This document shows positions 1 through 13,600 of a stretch of DNA of 64,000 nt, piece after piece. The stretch's first letter is position 1. Each line of letters starts with the position of its first letter. A program made the translations under genes and the position numbers. The notes below the pieces were generated by a model. The model was given only the letters and a program-made list of their open reading frames with translations. It was not told the DNA's origin and ran no database searches. The DNA comes from Ophthalmolycus amberensis (lineage: Eukaryota; Chordata; Actinopteri; Perciformes; Zoarcidae). The stretch lies in the NCBI GenBank assembly GCA_024529925.1, contig JAFEUB010001473.1:372001-436000 (forward strand), in the 5' to 3' direction.

Positions 1-321
1 CTGTTGTAGTAGCGGAGAAAGAAGCTAATGCAGTTTTCCAAACACCACACATCCTTCACCTGTGTAATCGTGGGGAAACGGAGCTGAAACCATAATGTCA
101 CGGCGAGCCGTGAAACAGACGCTCGGGGGCAACAACCTTACAGAACCCCAAGTCATCAGAGGCCGGACGTCTGTCACACATGCACACTTGGATGAGACAT
201 AAATACACATGTGGACACACAGACACACACACACTAATTGTCGCTCTCTCCACACAGCCATTACTTTGTGAGCACATAAGTGGCTTTTGGGGAGACTCCA
301 GGCGGAGAACTGAACACAAGC

Positions 322-323
<2 letters not shown>

Positions 324-383
<60 letters not shown>
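324..383 (+). repeat. (TG)30 microsatellite
   Basis: Sixty bases of perfect TG repeat, the longest dinucleotide array in the window. Confidence 0.97.
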
Positions 384-385
<2 letters not shown>

Positions 386-1084
386 TCTGTCTCTCTCTTC
401 CCCAACACACATTAAGTGGTGTAGGGGGAACTGTGAACTCTGGTTGAACTTGGGGTAAAAGAGAGGTGAGAGGCAGTGCCACGCACATGCACGAGTGGAC
501 CCAAACACACACACACACACACTAGTATTCTGACTAATATGGCGTGGCCCACTAAAGGTAGTGTGCTTGGAAATGACATGCACATGGCGTTTGAAAACGT
601 TGATCTTAATTTAAACATCCAGTGAGCCTGCGAAACACACTCTGTTTGACTGTGTGTGTGTGTTTTGTGTGCAAACACACACATGTGAAGTCAGCAGTCG
701 CAGTCAGAATCCCATTAACCTTTTCAGACCTCCTTTAAATACAGTTTGACTGATTGAGTGTTTCTGAAATCCCCCATCAATTATAGAACAGAACAAGGCA
801 TCACCGTCTGTTCGCCTGACAGAACCGACTCGTGATTCTCAAAGCAACAAAAATAATATATAAATATATCATGACAAGAAAAAATATATATATATATGAT
901 GCTGTTAGGAATTGCTGTGTTGGAGAATCCTGGTAAAGTGTGGTGATGGCGGTGGTGGGGTCTCCTCTAAAAGATGAATGTGTAACTTTGTGTGACCCTG
1001 GCTCACTGCCTCCCTAAGTCTCATTGGTGACCCAGGCCTGCGGTGTTCACCAAGAGCTGTTAGCCATGGCTCATCACACACGTG

Positions 1085-1089
<5 letters not shown>

Positions 1090-1130
<41 letters not shown>
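1090..1130 (+). repeat. (CA)n microsatellite
   Basis: About 20 perfect CA units preceded by a short GTGTGCGCG run. Confidence 0.96.
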
Positions 1131-1131
<1 letters not shown>

Positions 1132-3951
1132 GGAACCACACGTCTAAGCAGCTATCGACACACAAGCATGGACACACAAACGGCGCTCATGCTAAAGCAC
1201 ACAGACCACAAACAGACACCGCCTACACACAGAGACACACAAACATATTGGCTAAGTGGGGGTTGATCAAGCCAATCTAAATGCTAAACAAGGATCTGTC
1301 TCAGGAGTAAACTACTGGCTGGCTGCAGACTGTCTCTTCTCTAGAGGCACTCAACAAGGGGACATAAAATTGATCTGCGTGTGTGTGTGTGTGCATGTTC
1401 GTGTGCATGTGGAGCAGCGTTCAGTCTCCTCGCATTTTCAAGACCCCAGGCTCTCCGTCACACTGAGAAGATTCTGAGGCCCTTGCTAGAAATTATTATT
1501 TTCTTTTTCTCAATCAGTAATTGCCATGGGTAGAGAAGAAGAAAATAATGCCGGCATCAAATAAACACAAAGGCTGGGGAGGACCCACAAAAACACACCA
1601 CGAAGCACACACACTCGCATATCAAAACACTTTTCTTTGGGTAACTCAGCCGCAGAGCGATATGTGCATGATAACACAGCCTTTGAAATATTCTCTTTTA
1701 TTTAACAATAAGGCGAAGTGATGATTGTCTGTGCGAGCAGAGAAAAGGGATGGCGTGTATACATGGATGTGTCCTTACTTTATATTCTGTGTGGCAGCTT
1801 TGCCTTCCTACAGGTCCACGGCTACAATAAAGAGGACGGCGGATAAGTAAACGTGCAACTACGACCTGTCAATTTCAGGCACAAGACAACAAGCGCCACA
1901 TTTGCGTATTATCCGTTATAATATCTAGTGCGTCATCTCACTGCATGCGCCTGTGACAAACTCCACTGTTGGTTCTTATTTTCATGTAAAACCCATTATT
2001 TTCTCACCACTTTGCAATTTCTGCTGCACATAATAATGTCACTTTACAAATACACCAATTTTTTGAATAAGCGGGAATAACACATTTATACTGCATGTTC
2101 TTTGACCAAAACGACATGAAGATTTGCATTAAGTGGGCATGTCTGTAAAGGGGACACTCGTGGGTACCCATGCAACCCATTTTCATTCACATATGTTGCA
2201 GTGAGAGTTCAAGGGTCCCCTCTGAAAACCGCCATACCAGTTTCCCCTCGCCATATTAAAGCCTGACTTTGGAGGGTAATTCAGCCCCCTTTGCTTCTAG
2301 CTTTAAGAATGAGCCTACAGGCAAGGCAGTAATGTCGGTCGGGATCCTCGAGGTCCCACGGGTCTCAGAGGGACTAGACTATATAGGTATAGAAGGATGC
2401 AGGGGCATTCACCTGTATGCGGCGATGTAATGGCTGTACGTGTTCGAGCCAATGGGAGCACACAGAGGACACTGTGATGAAGATTGACTTGTTGAGTAAT
2501 GAAAAGCCACAGCAGCCCTCCTCTGAGAGACGGAGCGCGGGAGAGGAACGAGCGAGTGAAGTAATGAAGGAATGAAGGAGCAAACGGCTCAAAGGCTCAC
2601 ACTTTGGAGAGAGGGGGTGTCTCTGGGGGGCAGAGACGGCGAGCTAAAGAAAGAGAGGAGAAACTAAAGAAAGGGTTGGGGGCAGGGAGGAGACAGAGGG
2701 AAGACAGGAGACATGATGGATGAAAAGATGTCTGCATGCATCACACATTTAGGGCGAGGCAGGAGGGTTAGGGTACCTGAAAAGTCGCGGGGAAGTAATA
2801 TCTTGTTTGGAAACAAAAGGCGTGAGGTCATCCGAACAGTTTGTAAGGGGAACCGGTTGTGTCAAAGTCGTTTCTACTTGCTTTAAAAAATAGAGGAGAG
2901 GGCCCAGGTGTGTGACAGGCAGACTCTTAAGCCTTTATCATAAATCCCACGGCAATCCAATCTATAATTCATACCGAAAAATGGAGGCGGCACCAGAAGG
3001 AAAACAGGGTCACGTCTTCATACGCACTTTCAAAGCCTCTAAAATCGGCCGCTACACACACACACACACACACAATCTCCTTTCAGGCAATCTGTGGAAT
3101 GACTATGTCTCTCTCGGGGTGTAGACTAAACGCCCATTGCTATGGTGATGGAGCTTGGGCTCTATCCAAAGAGACAGAGATGATATATAGAGAGGTTCAT
3201 CCTTCATGGATGGCCATGAGGGGAAAACAGAAGCCAAATAACACCAGTGCCTAAAGGGCCTCGGGGCCTTTCAATTTGGGGGAAATTGTTGCTCGTGGCA
3301 GCCTGCGAGGACATTTGTCACGTCACTGGACGATGCGAAGCAACAGATCACTATCGATCGGACTGTTTCAGCTTTTACGTGACACGGCTCATAGGAGGCG
3401 CTTCTGGTTGAAGTCGGCATGTCGGCTCAAACGTGCGTGTGAGAGGACCAACTGGAGCACATTAGCCTACAAGCTACAGTGATGATGTTGCCTTTTCATT
3501 GCCGTCAACATTACCTGATCCCATTCCCTGGCACAGATGCACAAGGCGCGGAATTCTGTGTGCGCAATGTGCGTGATATGTATGTGCACCTATAAGCAGG
3601 TCGGAGTATACAATTAGACGCCCATCTCAGTCCGAACGGCACGATTGTCGGCAGGTATTAGGTTCTCTGAAGTCTCAGGATTACCATCCAGCATATTCCA
3701 TCCTTCTCTTCGGCGGGAGAGAGAAGCCGGGGATGGGGGAGGAGGGGTAAAGGAGGAGGGGGGAGGAACGTGATTTATCCCTCACGCTACTTGATGAATC
3801 TGCTCTGGGTGGCTAAACTATTTATGAGCCTCGTAGCTAAATTCCTCCATGCGTCTCTTCCCTTTCTCGCCTCGGAACCCAAATCTAATTCGGCCCAGAG
3901 TAATACACACATACACGCGTGTACCTTTGCCCATACACATACATAACATAG

Positions 3952-3956
<5 letters not shown>

Positions 3957-3992
<36 letters not shown>
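3957..3992 (+). repeat. (CA)n microsatellite
   Basis: About 18 CA units, then ATATGATG. Confidence 0.96.
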
Positions 3993-3994
<2 letters not shown>

Positions 3995-5479
3995 GATGAT
4001 TAGCATTCGTGCCCGCCTGGACACAAATTCATATTTCATGAGGGGAGAAGGCAGCAGTGTTTAGTGCGGCAGGTTTGGCTCTTGTGAAGTCCAAACAGCA
4101 GCACGGAGATCCTATTATCTTAGTGAGCCCGGGCCTCTCCTCTGGCTCTCCATCTCTCTTTAAAGAGAGACAACAGGACTTGGAGCTGCTTTGTTTACTG
4201 AAGAGATGCGAGTCTCCAAAACATCAGAAAGTGTGCTCCCTCGTCTGTGTACGAAAACACTAAATGGCACTTCACACTCTGTGAAATTAAAATTAAAGAC
4301 GGTGTGGAATATTTAAGAGCCCACTGCTTCATAATTTAGGAAAAGACGTTGCCACAAAGCGTGCATAGGAAAGTTGTTTTGTGCAAGGTAGCTAAGCCGG
4401 AAACCTGGCACCGAGAAATAGAAACAGAAGACACCAATTTTAAGTCAGTTGATGATGAACTTCAGCAGGTCCTTGTGTTTTTACTTGGGATAATCTGGGG
4501 AAAATAAATTTACAAAGAAAACTTTAAAAAGGTGGCACACGGCACACACAATTTTTGTGTGCGTTACCCATATAAATCATACACAACGGATGTTTCTGAA
4601 TGTTGCAGGAAGAAACTGTAGTTCAGATCAGCGCACTTTAATTCGCCACTGGTACGGTGAGACCTCTCCACTCCAGCTGGAAGTCAGCTGGAGGTTGATT
4701 CAGCAGATTTTCCCATGCCCTTGGCTTTGTTGATAAGCAGCGGCTCTAATGCAGCACGCAGCCAGCGCTGCAGATCAATGTGTAACAATAACACATACCA
4801 AAGAGCTTCGACATCCATTTCATAATCTCCTAATCAGCTCAAAATCATAAGCATGCTGTGAAACTCTAGCGGGTGTATGGAATATGCTTGTGATTGAGAT
4901 TATTTTGCTTATCTTGTAGAAACTAAATGTACAAAGCTATTTTATTGCAAAGGGAGATTTTAATGCGGCGGTTCAGTCACAGTTACACGACCCAGAACTG
5001 TAATAGTTTAAACAATGGGGGCTGAGCTGGTTCCTGGCTGAACACTTGTTGTACAGTGTTGCTTTGTCCTAGAATGATTAGAAATGGACGGGAATAAACA
5101 CAATGCTTTTATGTTTCTCACTGAGCGTGCTGCGGTTCCACAGAAAACAAATCCTTATTAATAACTGTGAGGAGGTGTTTTTGTTGTAAGCTCGACCGTA
5201 CTGTATGCACACACGCGTACACCCACTGCCACACAGTCGTGATACCTTTAAATACAGTCTTCAACACACACAGATCAACAACACACACACTAAAAGGAAT
5301 AATTTAAGTCAAGTAAAGCAATAATTTGGGAAAATACACAGCTGTGTTGATTGTGTTAATTAAAGAGCATTACAAATGTTGGAAGGTGGATTTTTTTTTA
5401 AAAACCATACGAGAGTCGTATCCATCTTCTTGGAAACGAAGCAAATAAGCCGTATTTCCCAAAAAGTTAAACTAGGATT

Positions 5480-5745
5480 TAGTCGCATCTAGTGGTGCGG
5501 TTGCAGGTTGCAACCAATTGAAAATTCTCCCTTGCACCAAGCGTGCCGACGCAAAATGCAGATCTAGAGTCAGTGTTTGGTTCGTACGTTTAAGGCTACT
5601 GAAGAAACATGGCGGACACCATGAAGGGGACCCACTCCCTGTGTGTAGGGCTCATTCTAAGGTAATAAAAACACAACAATTCTTAGTTAGTATTATAATA
5701 ACAATAATGTATCTGGAGGGACTATTCCATAATGTTGTCAGAGAC
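5480..5745. mobile_element. Degraded interspersed repeat, percomorph type
   Basis: The block runs from CATCTAGTGGTG through the GGTTGCAACCAA core, GTCAGTGTTTGGTTCGT, AACATGGCGGACACC and GGGCTCATTCTAAGGTAA to AAAACACAACAATTCTTA. I recognise this order of motifs from a very common repeat of spiny-rayed fish genomes. No protein is encoded. The family name and orientation are not known to me. A library search would settle it. Confidence 0.65.
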
Positions 5746-6647
5746 TTGTGAAAACAATCGGAGGGTGTCAGTGGCCAAAACGAGCGCCTTTAGTGGACGT
5801 AAATTGGTGGTGAGGAATTGCCCCGTTCAGCGGCCGCTGTCTGCAGCGTTCTCGGTCAATACTCCACCAATTTAAATAAATGTAAGAAACTGAAAAAACT
5901 GAGTCAAAAAGGGGTCCAGGTTGAAAGGAACTGAAGTTACCCTTTAAAAGTTAGAAGGTTTTTGAGAAACGTATATTTTAGAAGATGGCAGAGTGTAAAT
6001 TGCCAGAGATGTGAGGCAGACCGTCAGCTGTAATTAAAGAAACAGGCATGGATGGAAAATTACAGAGATACTGAGACGCACTGTGACCTTCTGAGTAATA
6101 GAGGGGCAGCGGGGCTCACTGAAGAACAGGACGGAAAATGATGGAGTGAAACAGAAAGGGACAGAGAGATGGAATGGCTGCTGAGTGACTACTAGGTACA
6201 CAGAGAAAGGGAGCGACTTAGAAGCGGCAGACAGAGAGAAAACGACTCAAGAGAAGGTGAACGGCTATTCTTTGAGGGGCATTGATCATGCGGAGAGGTC
6301 GTTACAGCCAAAAGGAGACCGACAGATAGACAGAGGAACAGACAGGCGGACAAACCGGCTGGTCTCTCGCCTCATTTTCTCTGTTTCCCTTATCTCTCTC
6401 GCTCTCTCTCTCTCTCTCTGTGTCTTCATCTGCACTCCACTCCGAACAAGGTTTTCAGGGACACTTGGCAGGTTGCAAGGCATGGGGTTGAATTTCAATC
6501 AGGGCCGTCTTAGTTAATACACAAGAACTGAGGGTAAATACGGAGTAAATCATTCAACCAGAATTCAATTTCTGCCGCTTGTGGCTTGCTTGTACATAAT
6601 CACAGCTTTGAAGCCGAAGAAATTGAGCTAAATAAATAAGACAGGGA

Positions 6648-6664
6648 GGGGGGGGGGGGGGGGG
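6648..6664 (+). repeat. Poly-G tract (17)
   Basis: Seventeen consecutive G inside a purine-rich block. Confidence 0.95.
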
Positions 6665-7093
6665 AGAGAGTGAAGGCCATCTTGGCAGAGACAGAGCGGA
6701 CTGAGGGAGAAACGATGGAAGAAGACAGAGTAATGATTTGTTGAAGTAGTTGGACGGAGGAGATGAAAGGGCGGTAAGAGGAGGAGTGGGGGAGCCACGG
6801 AAGAATGAGGGGAGGATATGCAGAGAGAGGGACGTGTGCCGTCGTACACTGGACTCCTTGCCTTTAAAACAACTACCACCAAACAATTATATCATCACCA
6901 TCACCCCATCTCGAAACCTGTTTGTTTCCTCAGCCCATCTCTGTTTGAGTCTTGAATATTCTGTTGTTTTTTTTTCTTTCTTCCCGTCTCTCGCACTGGA
7001 GCATTTGTTTGTTTGCATCTCAAATATTCTAAACGAAAGGGTGTTGTTTCATTCGACAGGTAGGGATTGCTCGCAGGCATGCTGCGTGCATAA

Positions 7094-7178
7094 ATTGTGT
7101 GTGTGTGTGTGTGCGTGTGTGTGTGTGTGTGTGTGCGTGTGTGTGTGTGCGCAACTGTGTGTGTGTGTGCGTGTGAGA
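7094..7178 (+). repeat. Imperfect (GT)n/(GC) microsatellite
   Basis: GT units interrupted by GC steps and one CAAC break, about 85 bases. Confidence 0.93.
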
Positions 7179-9699
7179 GACAGCGGCGCATGACAAAGAG
7201 GTAATGAATTCCTCAGCGAAGCCGCGACACACAACAGCTTGCAGATAAATTTTTAATAAGAACTCTGCAGTTCCCAAGCAGCGCAACAACTGTGTGCGTG
7301 CGTGTGTTTGTGTGTGTGTGTTTGATAACAGCTCTGCAGTTTGCCTGCAGAGCAATAAACATATTCTAATCAGTGGCTTCTGACCAGAAAAACCTAATCC
7401 TTGTGTCTGTGTGGGTGCCTGTTTGTTTGTGCACCTACTGGGAAGCTATAGCCGCTTCATGTCTGCATGCAATATGACGATATGAGGACCATTTAGCAAG
7501 ACAGAACTACTTTATTACCAAAAAGCAGATCGAGACATCAGTACGATCATCAGGCGAGATAAAGACAAGTTCAAAGTTTCAATAGTTTTGAGAATGATTT
7601 CACTTATTTTTGAGAACTGGTTTGTTGTTTCAATAATTCTTAAAGCAACATTCACTTGTGCTTGCTGCTGTTCTTTTGTCACATGCGATGGTTAAGCGAA
7701 TTAAAATGTTACGACATTTCATAGAGACAACAATCAATTGATTCATTGAGGAAATCAGCAGACTATTCAAAAATCAACACAAGTTATTGCTATTTGGTTA
7801 TGAGCTCAATAAATGATTAGATTCACTCTGTATTTCATAGGTGGGGGGGGGGGGGATTGGTCATCTAGCAGGAGGTGGTTCTATGAGACACAAACCCCAC
7901 AGGACTTCATATCCAGCAGCAAGTCTGACCAAGTTATTCTGACAGATGGAGCAGGAGAAGAGGAATAGGATGCTCTTTTCTCATACATTGGGGTTATACA
8001 CACAATCATTTAAGTTGAAAAGCAATGAAAAAGTGCATATTGCATGACATGTCACCTTTAAAATTGTCCTCTGACCACTTTCATTCACAAGATGATACCA
8101 ACAGAGCAAATATTGAGTGGATTTTATTTATCACATATTATTCATTTTAAGGACTGCATTGCGTATAGAAATGTAAGGTTTGAGGACAATTCAGATCTAC
8201 CTGTTATTTTACCAAGTTACCAATAGTGACAGAAGGTTTTGAACCTGTCTATATTTCTTTTATAAAGTGACTTAAAGCCAACTGACTGACTGTCTGGAGG
8301 AGGCAGTGAGCTATTTCAATAAGTGCTAGACCTAATAAAGTGCCGACTGCGGTGGATAACTACCGTTAAGTTAACTAGATTTGATTCAGTGAACAGTGGA
8401 GAGGGTAAAACTATACCTCCAGCTTACGATCAGTGCTGGAAAGTAATTTAAGCACTTCAGTGCAATTTTGAGGTACTTCATTGGTTTGATTAAGATTAAG
8501 CTATTTGCAACCCACTAGTCATTTTTTCTCTAAACTTTATAGATGGTTTAATTTAAATAATTGATTAAAGTTATCATCTCTAATAATCCTTAATTTCATG
8601 AAATCAAACACCATGTTTGATTCTATTTATAGTCGGCTATAGCCATTCGATGTATCAACACTCCGTAAATATGAAAACAAAATGATATCGAAGTTTTCAT
8701 CGTTTGTGGCGGAGTCCATCATTACCGTCCTCGATTAAAATTGCATCATATGCATACCAAGAAAGTGAGTGTTTTTGGTTGCTCTCTAAACAGAGACACA
8801 AGTTGTTCTTATGTATTTGTATTATTTTACATTATCCAATATTTCACAATAAAGGTAGGTTAGAGACAAGTAAAAAACACATTTTTGTAGTGTAACTACT
8901 ACGCCATTAATCCTCTTACGGCACTCAGTTGTATTTTGTGACCCTTAGAATGGGGCTGGACCACTCAGTTGGAAACCACTGGACTAAACTACATGTATAA
9001 AACATTTGCAACTACTGTCATCTACAACTGCTTATGCTTTGATACATCAAGATTAACAATCTAGGCATGTCCTATAAAATAATATGTTAGTCACAGGGGC
9101 CACTTTTCTGAAGAACTAACAGAAACTAGCAGTTTTCGTCCTCAGCGAGTGACCTGTAATCAGTTATCAGAGTCATTGTAATGGCCTCCTACTAGAAAGA
9201 GAGTTAACATTCAGAGCACGTCGCTGATGTGTAAGTATGAGCTCTGATCACGCCAGGTGACTGCAGGGGAGGCCATTCGTATTCAAGCCTAACAGACCCT
9301 CTGTTCAATCCATTATTCATGAGAGTCTTCCTCCTGCCTGCTTCATTCCCTGGCCTCCTGGTAGCCGCCTCCCACACTGTATCATACCTGAACTATAGCT
9401 GTAAAAGCGGTTATTCACTGCACATTATAGGGATTGGATGTGGGCTAATGCAGGAGCGGAGGGAGGTGTTCAAGGGTATCAAACACAGAGTCACGGTTTC
9501 AGGTGTTCGACTCGTGAATCACCCCGAGCAAAGGGAGCAAAAGAGGAATGACCCTGATTCATTGGTCTGTTTGTCTCTTGTTCTCTTTCTTTTTCCTCTT
9601 TCTCTCTCCAGGAACAGCTGCAAGATCAAAGTTATTGCTGCTTGTCCAAACACCCCTCGGCATTAAAAAACTAACTCTTGTTCTTGCAAATATTGAGTG

Positions 9700-9873
9700 C
9701 TGGTGAACTCCCATTACACTTGGGTACTCTGGTCCTTCAAGAGAGCCCTCTGTCCCCGGGCGCCTGTCATTGGCAGCCCACTGCTCCCTATATACAGGGA
9801 TGGGTCAAATGCAGAGAAAAATGTCCCCCTTAAAGGGATAAAGATAGTATAAATTCTATTCTATTCTATTCTA
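9700..9873 (+). mobile_element. Retrotransposon 3'-tail-like sequence with (ATTCT)n
   Basis: The motifs GGCAGCCCACTGCTCCCT, GGGATGGGTCAAATGCAGAG and GGGATAAAGATAGTATAAATTCTA, then ATTCT units to 9873, match the 3' end of widespread fish LINE/SINE tails as I remember them. The short tandem array at the very end is typical of such tails. There is no coding part. Confidence 0.55.
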
Positions 9874-10279
9874 ATGTTATCCTCTGCTCCGCTATGAGAG
9901 AACAACACAAGTGTGAATTGATAATTTCCCCCTTTAAACAGTAGAATGACAAATGCATCTTCCACAAGGTGTTCATGGCCTTGAATAAGCTCCTGTAACA
10001 ATCAGAAGACTCATTACTCGGATTGCTTGTCAGCATATAGGCGTCAACGGTCAGACTTCATCAAACAGGCAGGAAAACCCACCGAGGCTCTTTCATCACC
10101 GACGGTCACTTTATGGAGACACAGTTCAGCATAAAGCGATCAGAAAAAGCACATCTCATAAACAGACGTAGAGAGGGGAAAGCAGATGCAGCTAATCACT
10201 TAGAGCAGCAATAATTGGCCGACATTGATTGCGCTTATCTGGCCCTCCATAAACTCAGCTACAAAGTGTATTGTTTATG

Positions 10280-10313
10280 GGTGTGTGTGTGTGTGTGTGT
10301 GTGTGCGTGTGTG
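10280..10313 (+). repeat. (GT)n microsatellite
   Basis: About 17 GT units with one GC interruption. Confidence 0.95.
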
Positions 10314-10494
10314 GTGCTAGGTCCCCTGAGCTTTCGGCCTATTTGCATGATTAATCCGTTTGTCATTTCATGCTGAGGCAAAAGGTCAGAACAATAAGAA
10401 GATATTTCAATTCCATTTAAAATGTACTTTTCTCCCTCTGACACTTGATATAGCGTGTTATTAAACTTTAAGAATAATTCCAGTTTGTTACAAT

Positions 10495-10690
10495 CATAGT
10501 ATTGTGGATATTATGACTAAGTGGGTAGAGGCAAATAACGGAACAGCTCGAAGAGTCTGGTAAGTTCTGAAAATTACATGACTTTACTGTAATGCAGCCA
10601 ATAAAACCAGGATAACACACTCATGCCATATTACGATATCTAAAATCTAAGACGAAATCTAGTCTTATCACGATATCGAGACAATATTGT
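10495..10690 (-). mobile_element. Interspersed repeat family A, copy 1
   Basis: The reverse complement of this segment closely matches 28425-28625. Shared blocks, in order, are GACTAGAT-TTCGTCTTAGATTTT, GATATCGTAA, ATGGCATGA, TCCTGGTTTTATTTGGCTGC-like, CAGTAAAG, GAACTTACCAGACT, and TATCCACAATACT. Copy 1 keeps about 20 bases (around CCTCTACCCACTTAGTCAT) that copy 2 lacks. It is noncoding and probably a nonautonomous DNA element. I recognise the motif series from percomorph genomes. Confidence 0.75.
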
Positions 10691-13600
10691 TATAATCCTT
10701 TAAATACATCGAATGAAACCCTTTTTTTCATAATTTTTTATCAATATAGTGATTTAATACATCTACATTCTGTGATTACCTCTTTACAGTATAGTTTTCA
10801 TTTTTGCGGATCCCCCGGATTAATTACACAGTTTAACGTTAACCATCACAGAGTGAAATAAAGTTGAACTGACGATCGTTATCCACCAATATTCAGTAAA
10901 ATATGCGATCACGACATCGGCATTTATGCTTTTCTAGTCGCCGATCTCTGATATTGTTACATTGTAAACAGCCAGTCTGTGTTTAAATTGACAGGCGGAG
11001 AGCTGGTAAAGATAACAGCACCGCTAAAGGCCAACGAATGAAGGATCCCTTCAGTTACAGTACATGATGATGCGTTCAGGCTCTGTTCAGTGTAAATCAC
11101 AATTGGACGAAGCTAAATTATAACGTTATCGTGATGTGTTCACATGTAATCTTGTAAAACGTAGTGTTGGTAAGAAACTTGAATAAATCCAGCTGTTTGA
11201 AGATGTTTTCCGTTCTCTGATCCAAGTTTTATGATCCGTTTCACCTCTAGCAGCATGTAATCCAACTTTACCGTTTGTGATTTTATCTCATCTATATCAG
11301 CTTCACCGTTTATTCTTCACTCACCCACAGACGTATCACAGCTGTAATAACCTACTGCTAATGCAAACCGAACATTTCCTACAGCTGCTCGGTCACATTA
11401 AATGCATTCAACCGGCGAAACACAGGGTGGCTTTCATGATGAGGAATCTTAAGAAGCAACCAGGACTAAAATATTTTCACGTCACTTAAATATGCTATTA
11501 TTAAAGATGGTACTGTACACCTCTTTATCCCATAACCCCTGCCGCTCTTAGTGTTTTTGTTTATTTGTCCAATAGATGAGGCATCAGCTAGGTCTGCATT
11601 GACAACGGGTGATTCTCACTCTTACCGCTGCAGAGGTCTGCGTACAATCTCTGCGCAATATGCTCAGAAAACTGTATTTTCTGACCATGTGTACTTAGCA
11701 AGATCGCTACAAGTATACATGTGTCAAACACAATGCTGCTCGGTGTAATCTGCAAAAAAACAATTTCATACTGAGCTGTATTTTATATTGCCCTGGAGCC
11801 AGGAAATGCTCACAAGGCTTATAGGAAATGCAGGTCTTCAATACAAGCGGGGAAACTTTGAGCATGAACAGCAAATGGCTGTAGACTTGTGTACACGTCC
11901 AGCATTTTGATATTATCCCACGGTCTTTATTTCTTCACATACATTGCAAACGCAAACACAGAAATAAATTCATGGACTGTGTGGCTTGCGTCCTCTCCAA
12001 CAAAAAAAAAAAAGAGGAGGGACATTTTTAGATGTAGTGGGCTGTGGTTTGAGGGTGGGTGTGGGGGTTTGAAGTGGGTTTCGGCAGCAGTGTGTTTATT
12101 GAGTTTGCAAAAAAGCAGTGGAGCCTTATGACTTAAACATAAAGTAAGAGTGTTATAAGTGTGTGAGCATTTTGGCGTGTGTCTGTGAGTCTGTTTCAGC
12201 ACTTTTCCTTTTGAGCTGAGAAAGGAACCATGCTAAACCCATTACAACAAACAGTGTACCCCCTAAGAGATCTCTCTCCAACTCTCCCTCCTTCTATTTC
12301 TAACTGGGTCAGCAGTAGACTTCCCTTTTCTCAATTTCTGTGTGTAAACAAAGAGACAACAAACACACACCTCCCTGCAGGTCTAGTTCGCAACCTAACA
12401 ACCACCTGCGTAATGTTTCCTCCATCACAGTTTAGTGGTAATAATGGGGAAATGCTCCAGCGCGACCAATCACTGGGCCAACTCTGCACCAGTCCAAAAG
12501 GGCCCCTGTTGTGTCCGACTGAAATAGCACCGCTTTGAAAAACACAGCAAGCAGCTGTGTTGGAGCGGGCGTGCTCCTACTAATCCAGGAAGTCCATTTG
12601 AGTTCAAAATACTCTTTAGCAGGATTCTGCAATTCTGGAAAGCCTTTTTACCAAATTAACTTTCATTGGGTTTCAGCACTAATTGTGCCAAGTTCAGACT
12701 TTTTTGGCAGTTGACAGTTGCAGTATGAAAAGAGGAATCAAATGCAGACCTACGCAGGCTGAGCAGATTAAAAACAAATGTACGAAGACAGGGTCAATTA
12801 CCAGCCTTGTAGTCTGGCATCAGGTGGACAGGCATTACAGATTAACAAGACCAAAAGGGCAGAGGCAAGAATACAGGTCACAAACAAGCAGCAGGTCATT
12901 ACATGGCTAACGGATCGCACGCACGTTTTTAGGAATAGGAACAGAGACAGTGATCATGAAAGCAGGCCAGAGCAGGGAACAGGTTACAGGATTCAGGGAG
13001 GTTTGACTGAAACGCTCCAGCAGTAACGCACTGACAATCTGGCAGAGAAAGAGGGAAAATGACGATGATGCACCACAGACTCACAGTACATGTTGATTCA
13101 CGGTGTCAAGTGTCACGAATCATACCGTAAGTATACCTACCATAACCTTCTGACTGCGTCCCCGCCCCCTCACCATGTAGGAGCTCGACAACAACAAGGT
13201 GAGTGTTATAATTACACCAGCCTGCCCTTTCTAAGATGTCGAATCTAACATAAGTGCCAAGAGACACCAGGTTAAGAGCCCTCAGTGGGACGGCGTAATG
13301 CGGATGCGGTCAGGTGGGTTAGTCGCTGCCCGCAATGAATGAGCATGCGGATATAATGTTGTACTCTGCAATCCCTCGCAGACATGTACCGATGCACGCA
13401 GCACAAACACACAAACCCAGAGGCAATCAGCCAAAGGTTGGCTTGTTGATTTAGCTGAAACCAGCCATGAATAAATAAATAACGGAAGCAAGCAGAGTAA
13501 GACAGGATTCTTGATTTGCACCTTTGAACTAAACTTTGCACATTTGCAATATGTGTTGAATTTAGTACGGCGTTCTTTAAAAAGGAGAGAACAGGAAGCT

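Larger units (their letters stand above)
1..5479. other. Gene-free region, microsatellite rich
   Basis: No coding exon can be supported. Contents are CA/GT arrays (324-383, 1090-1130, 3957-3992 and shorter ones near 500, 1380 and 3055), an AT run near 880-899, and a purine-rich block at about 2480-2740 (the + strand is G/A rich). The rest looks unique. Open frames here consist of His/Thr or Val/Cys repeats read from CA/GT arrays. Confidence 0.75.
5746..10494. other. Gene-free region
   Basis: No coding exon is supported. It holds purine-rich blocks at about 6100-6350 and 6640-6830, a CT run near 6390-6420, G17 (6648-6664), an imperfect GT/GC array (7094-7178), G13 (7843-7855), and retroelement-tail sequence ending in an ATTCT array (9690-9873). 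Near 8430-8490 a short stretch resembles the common fish repeat with GCAATTTTGAGGTACTT, but it is too degraded to be sure. Confidence 0.7.

Noticed and set aside
25..1266. Open frames of His/Thr or Val/Cys repeats
   Set aside because: They are translations of CA/GT microsatellites. The same holds for similar frames near 3.9, 7.1, 23.3, 29.4, 31.8, 33.0, 37.1 and 38.5 kb.
6185..7193. Frames of 110-147 codons in purine/GT-rich DNA
   Set aside because: Composition driven (Ser/Leu and Val/Cys runs); no homology.
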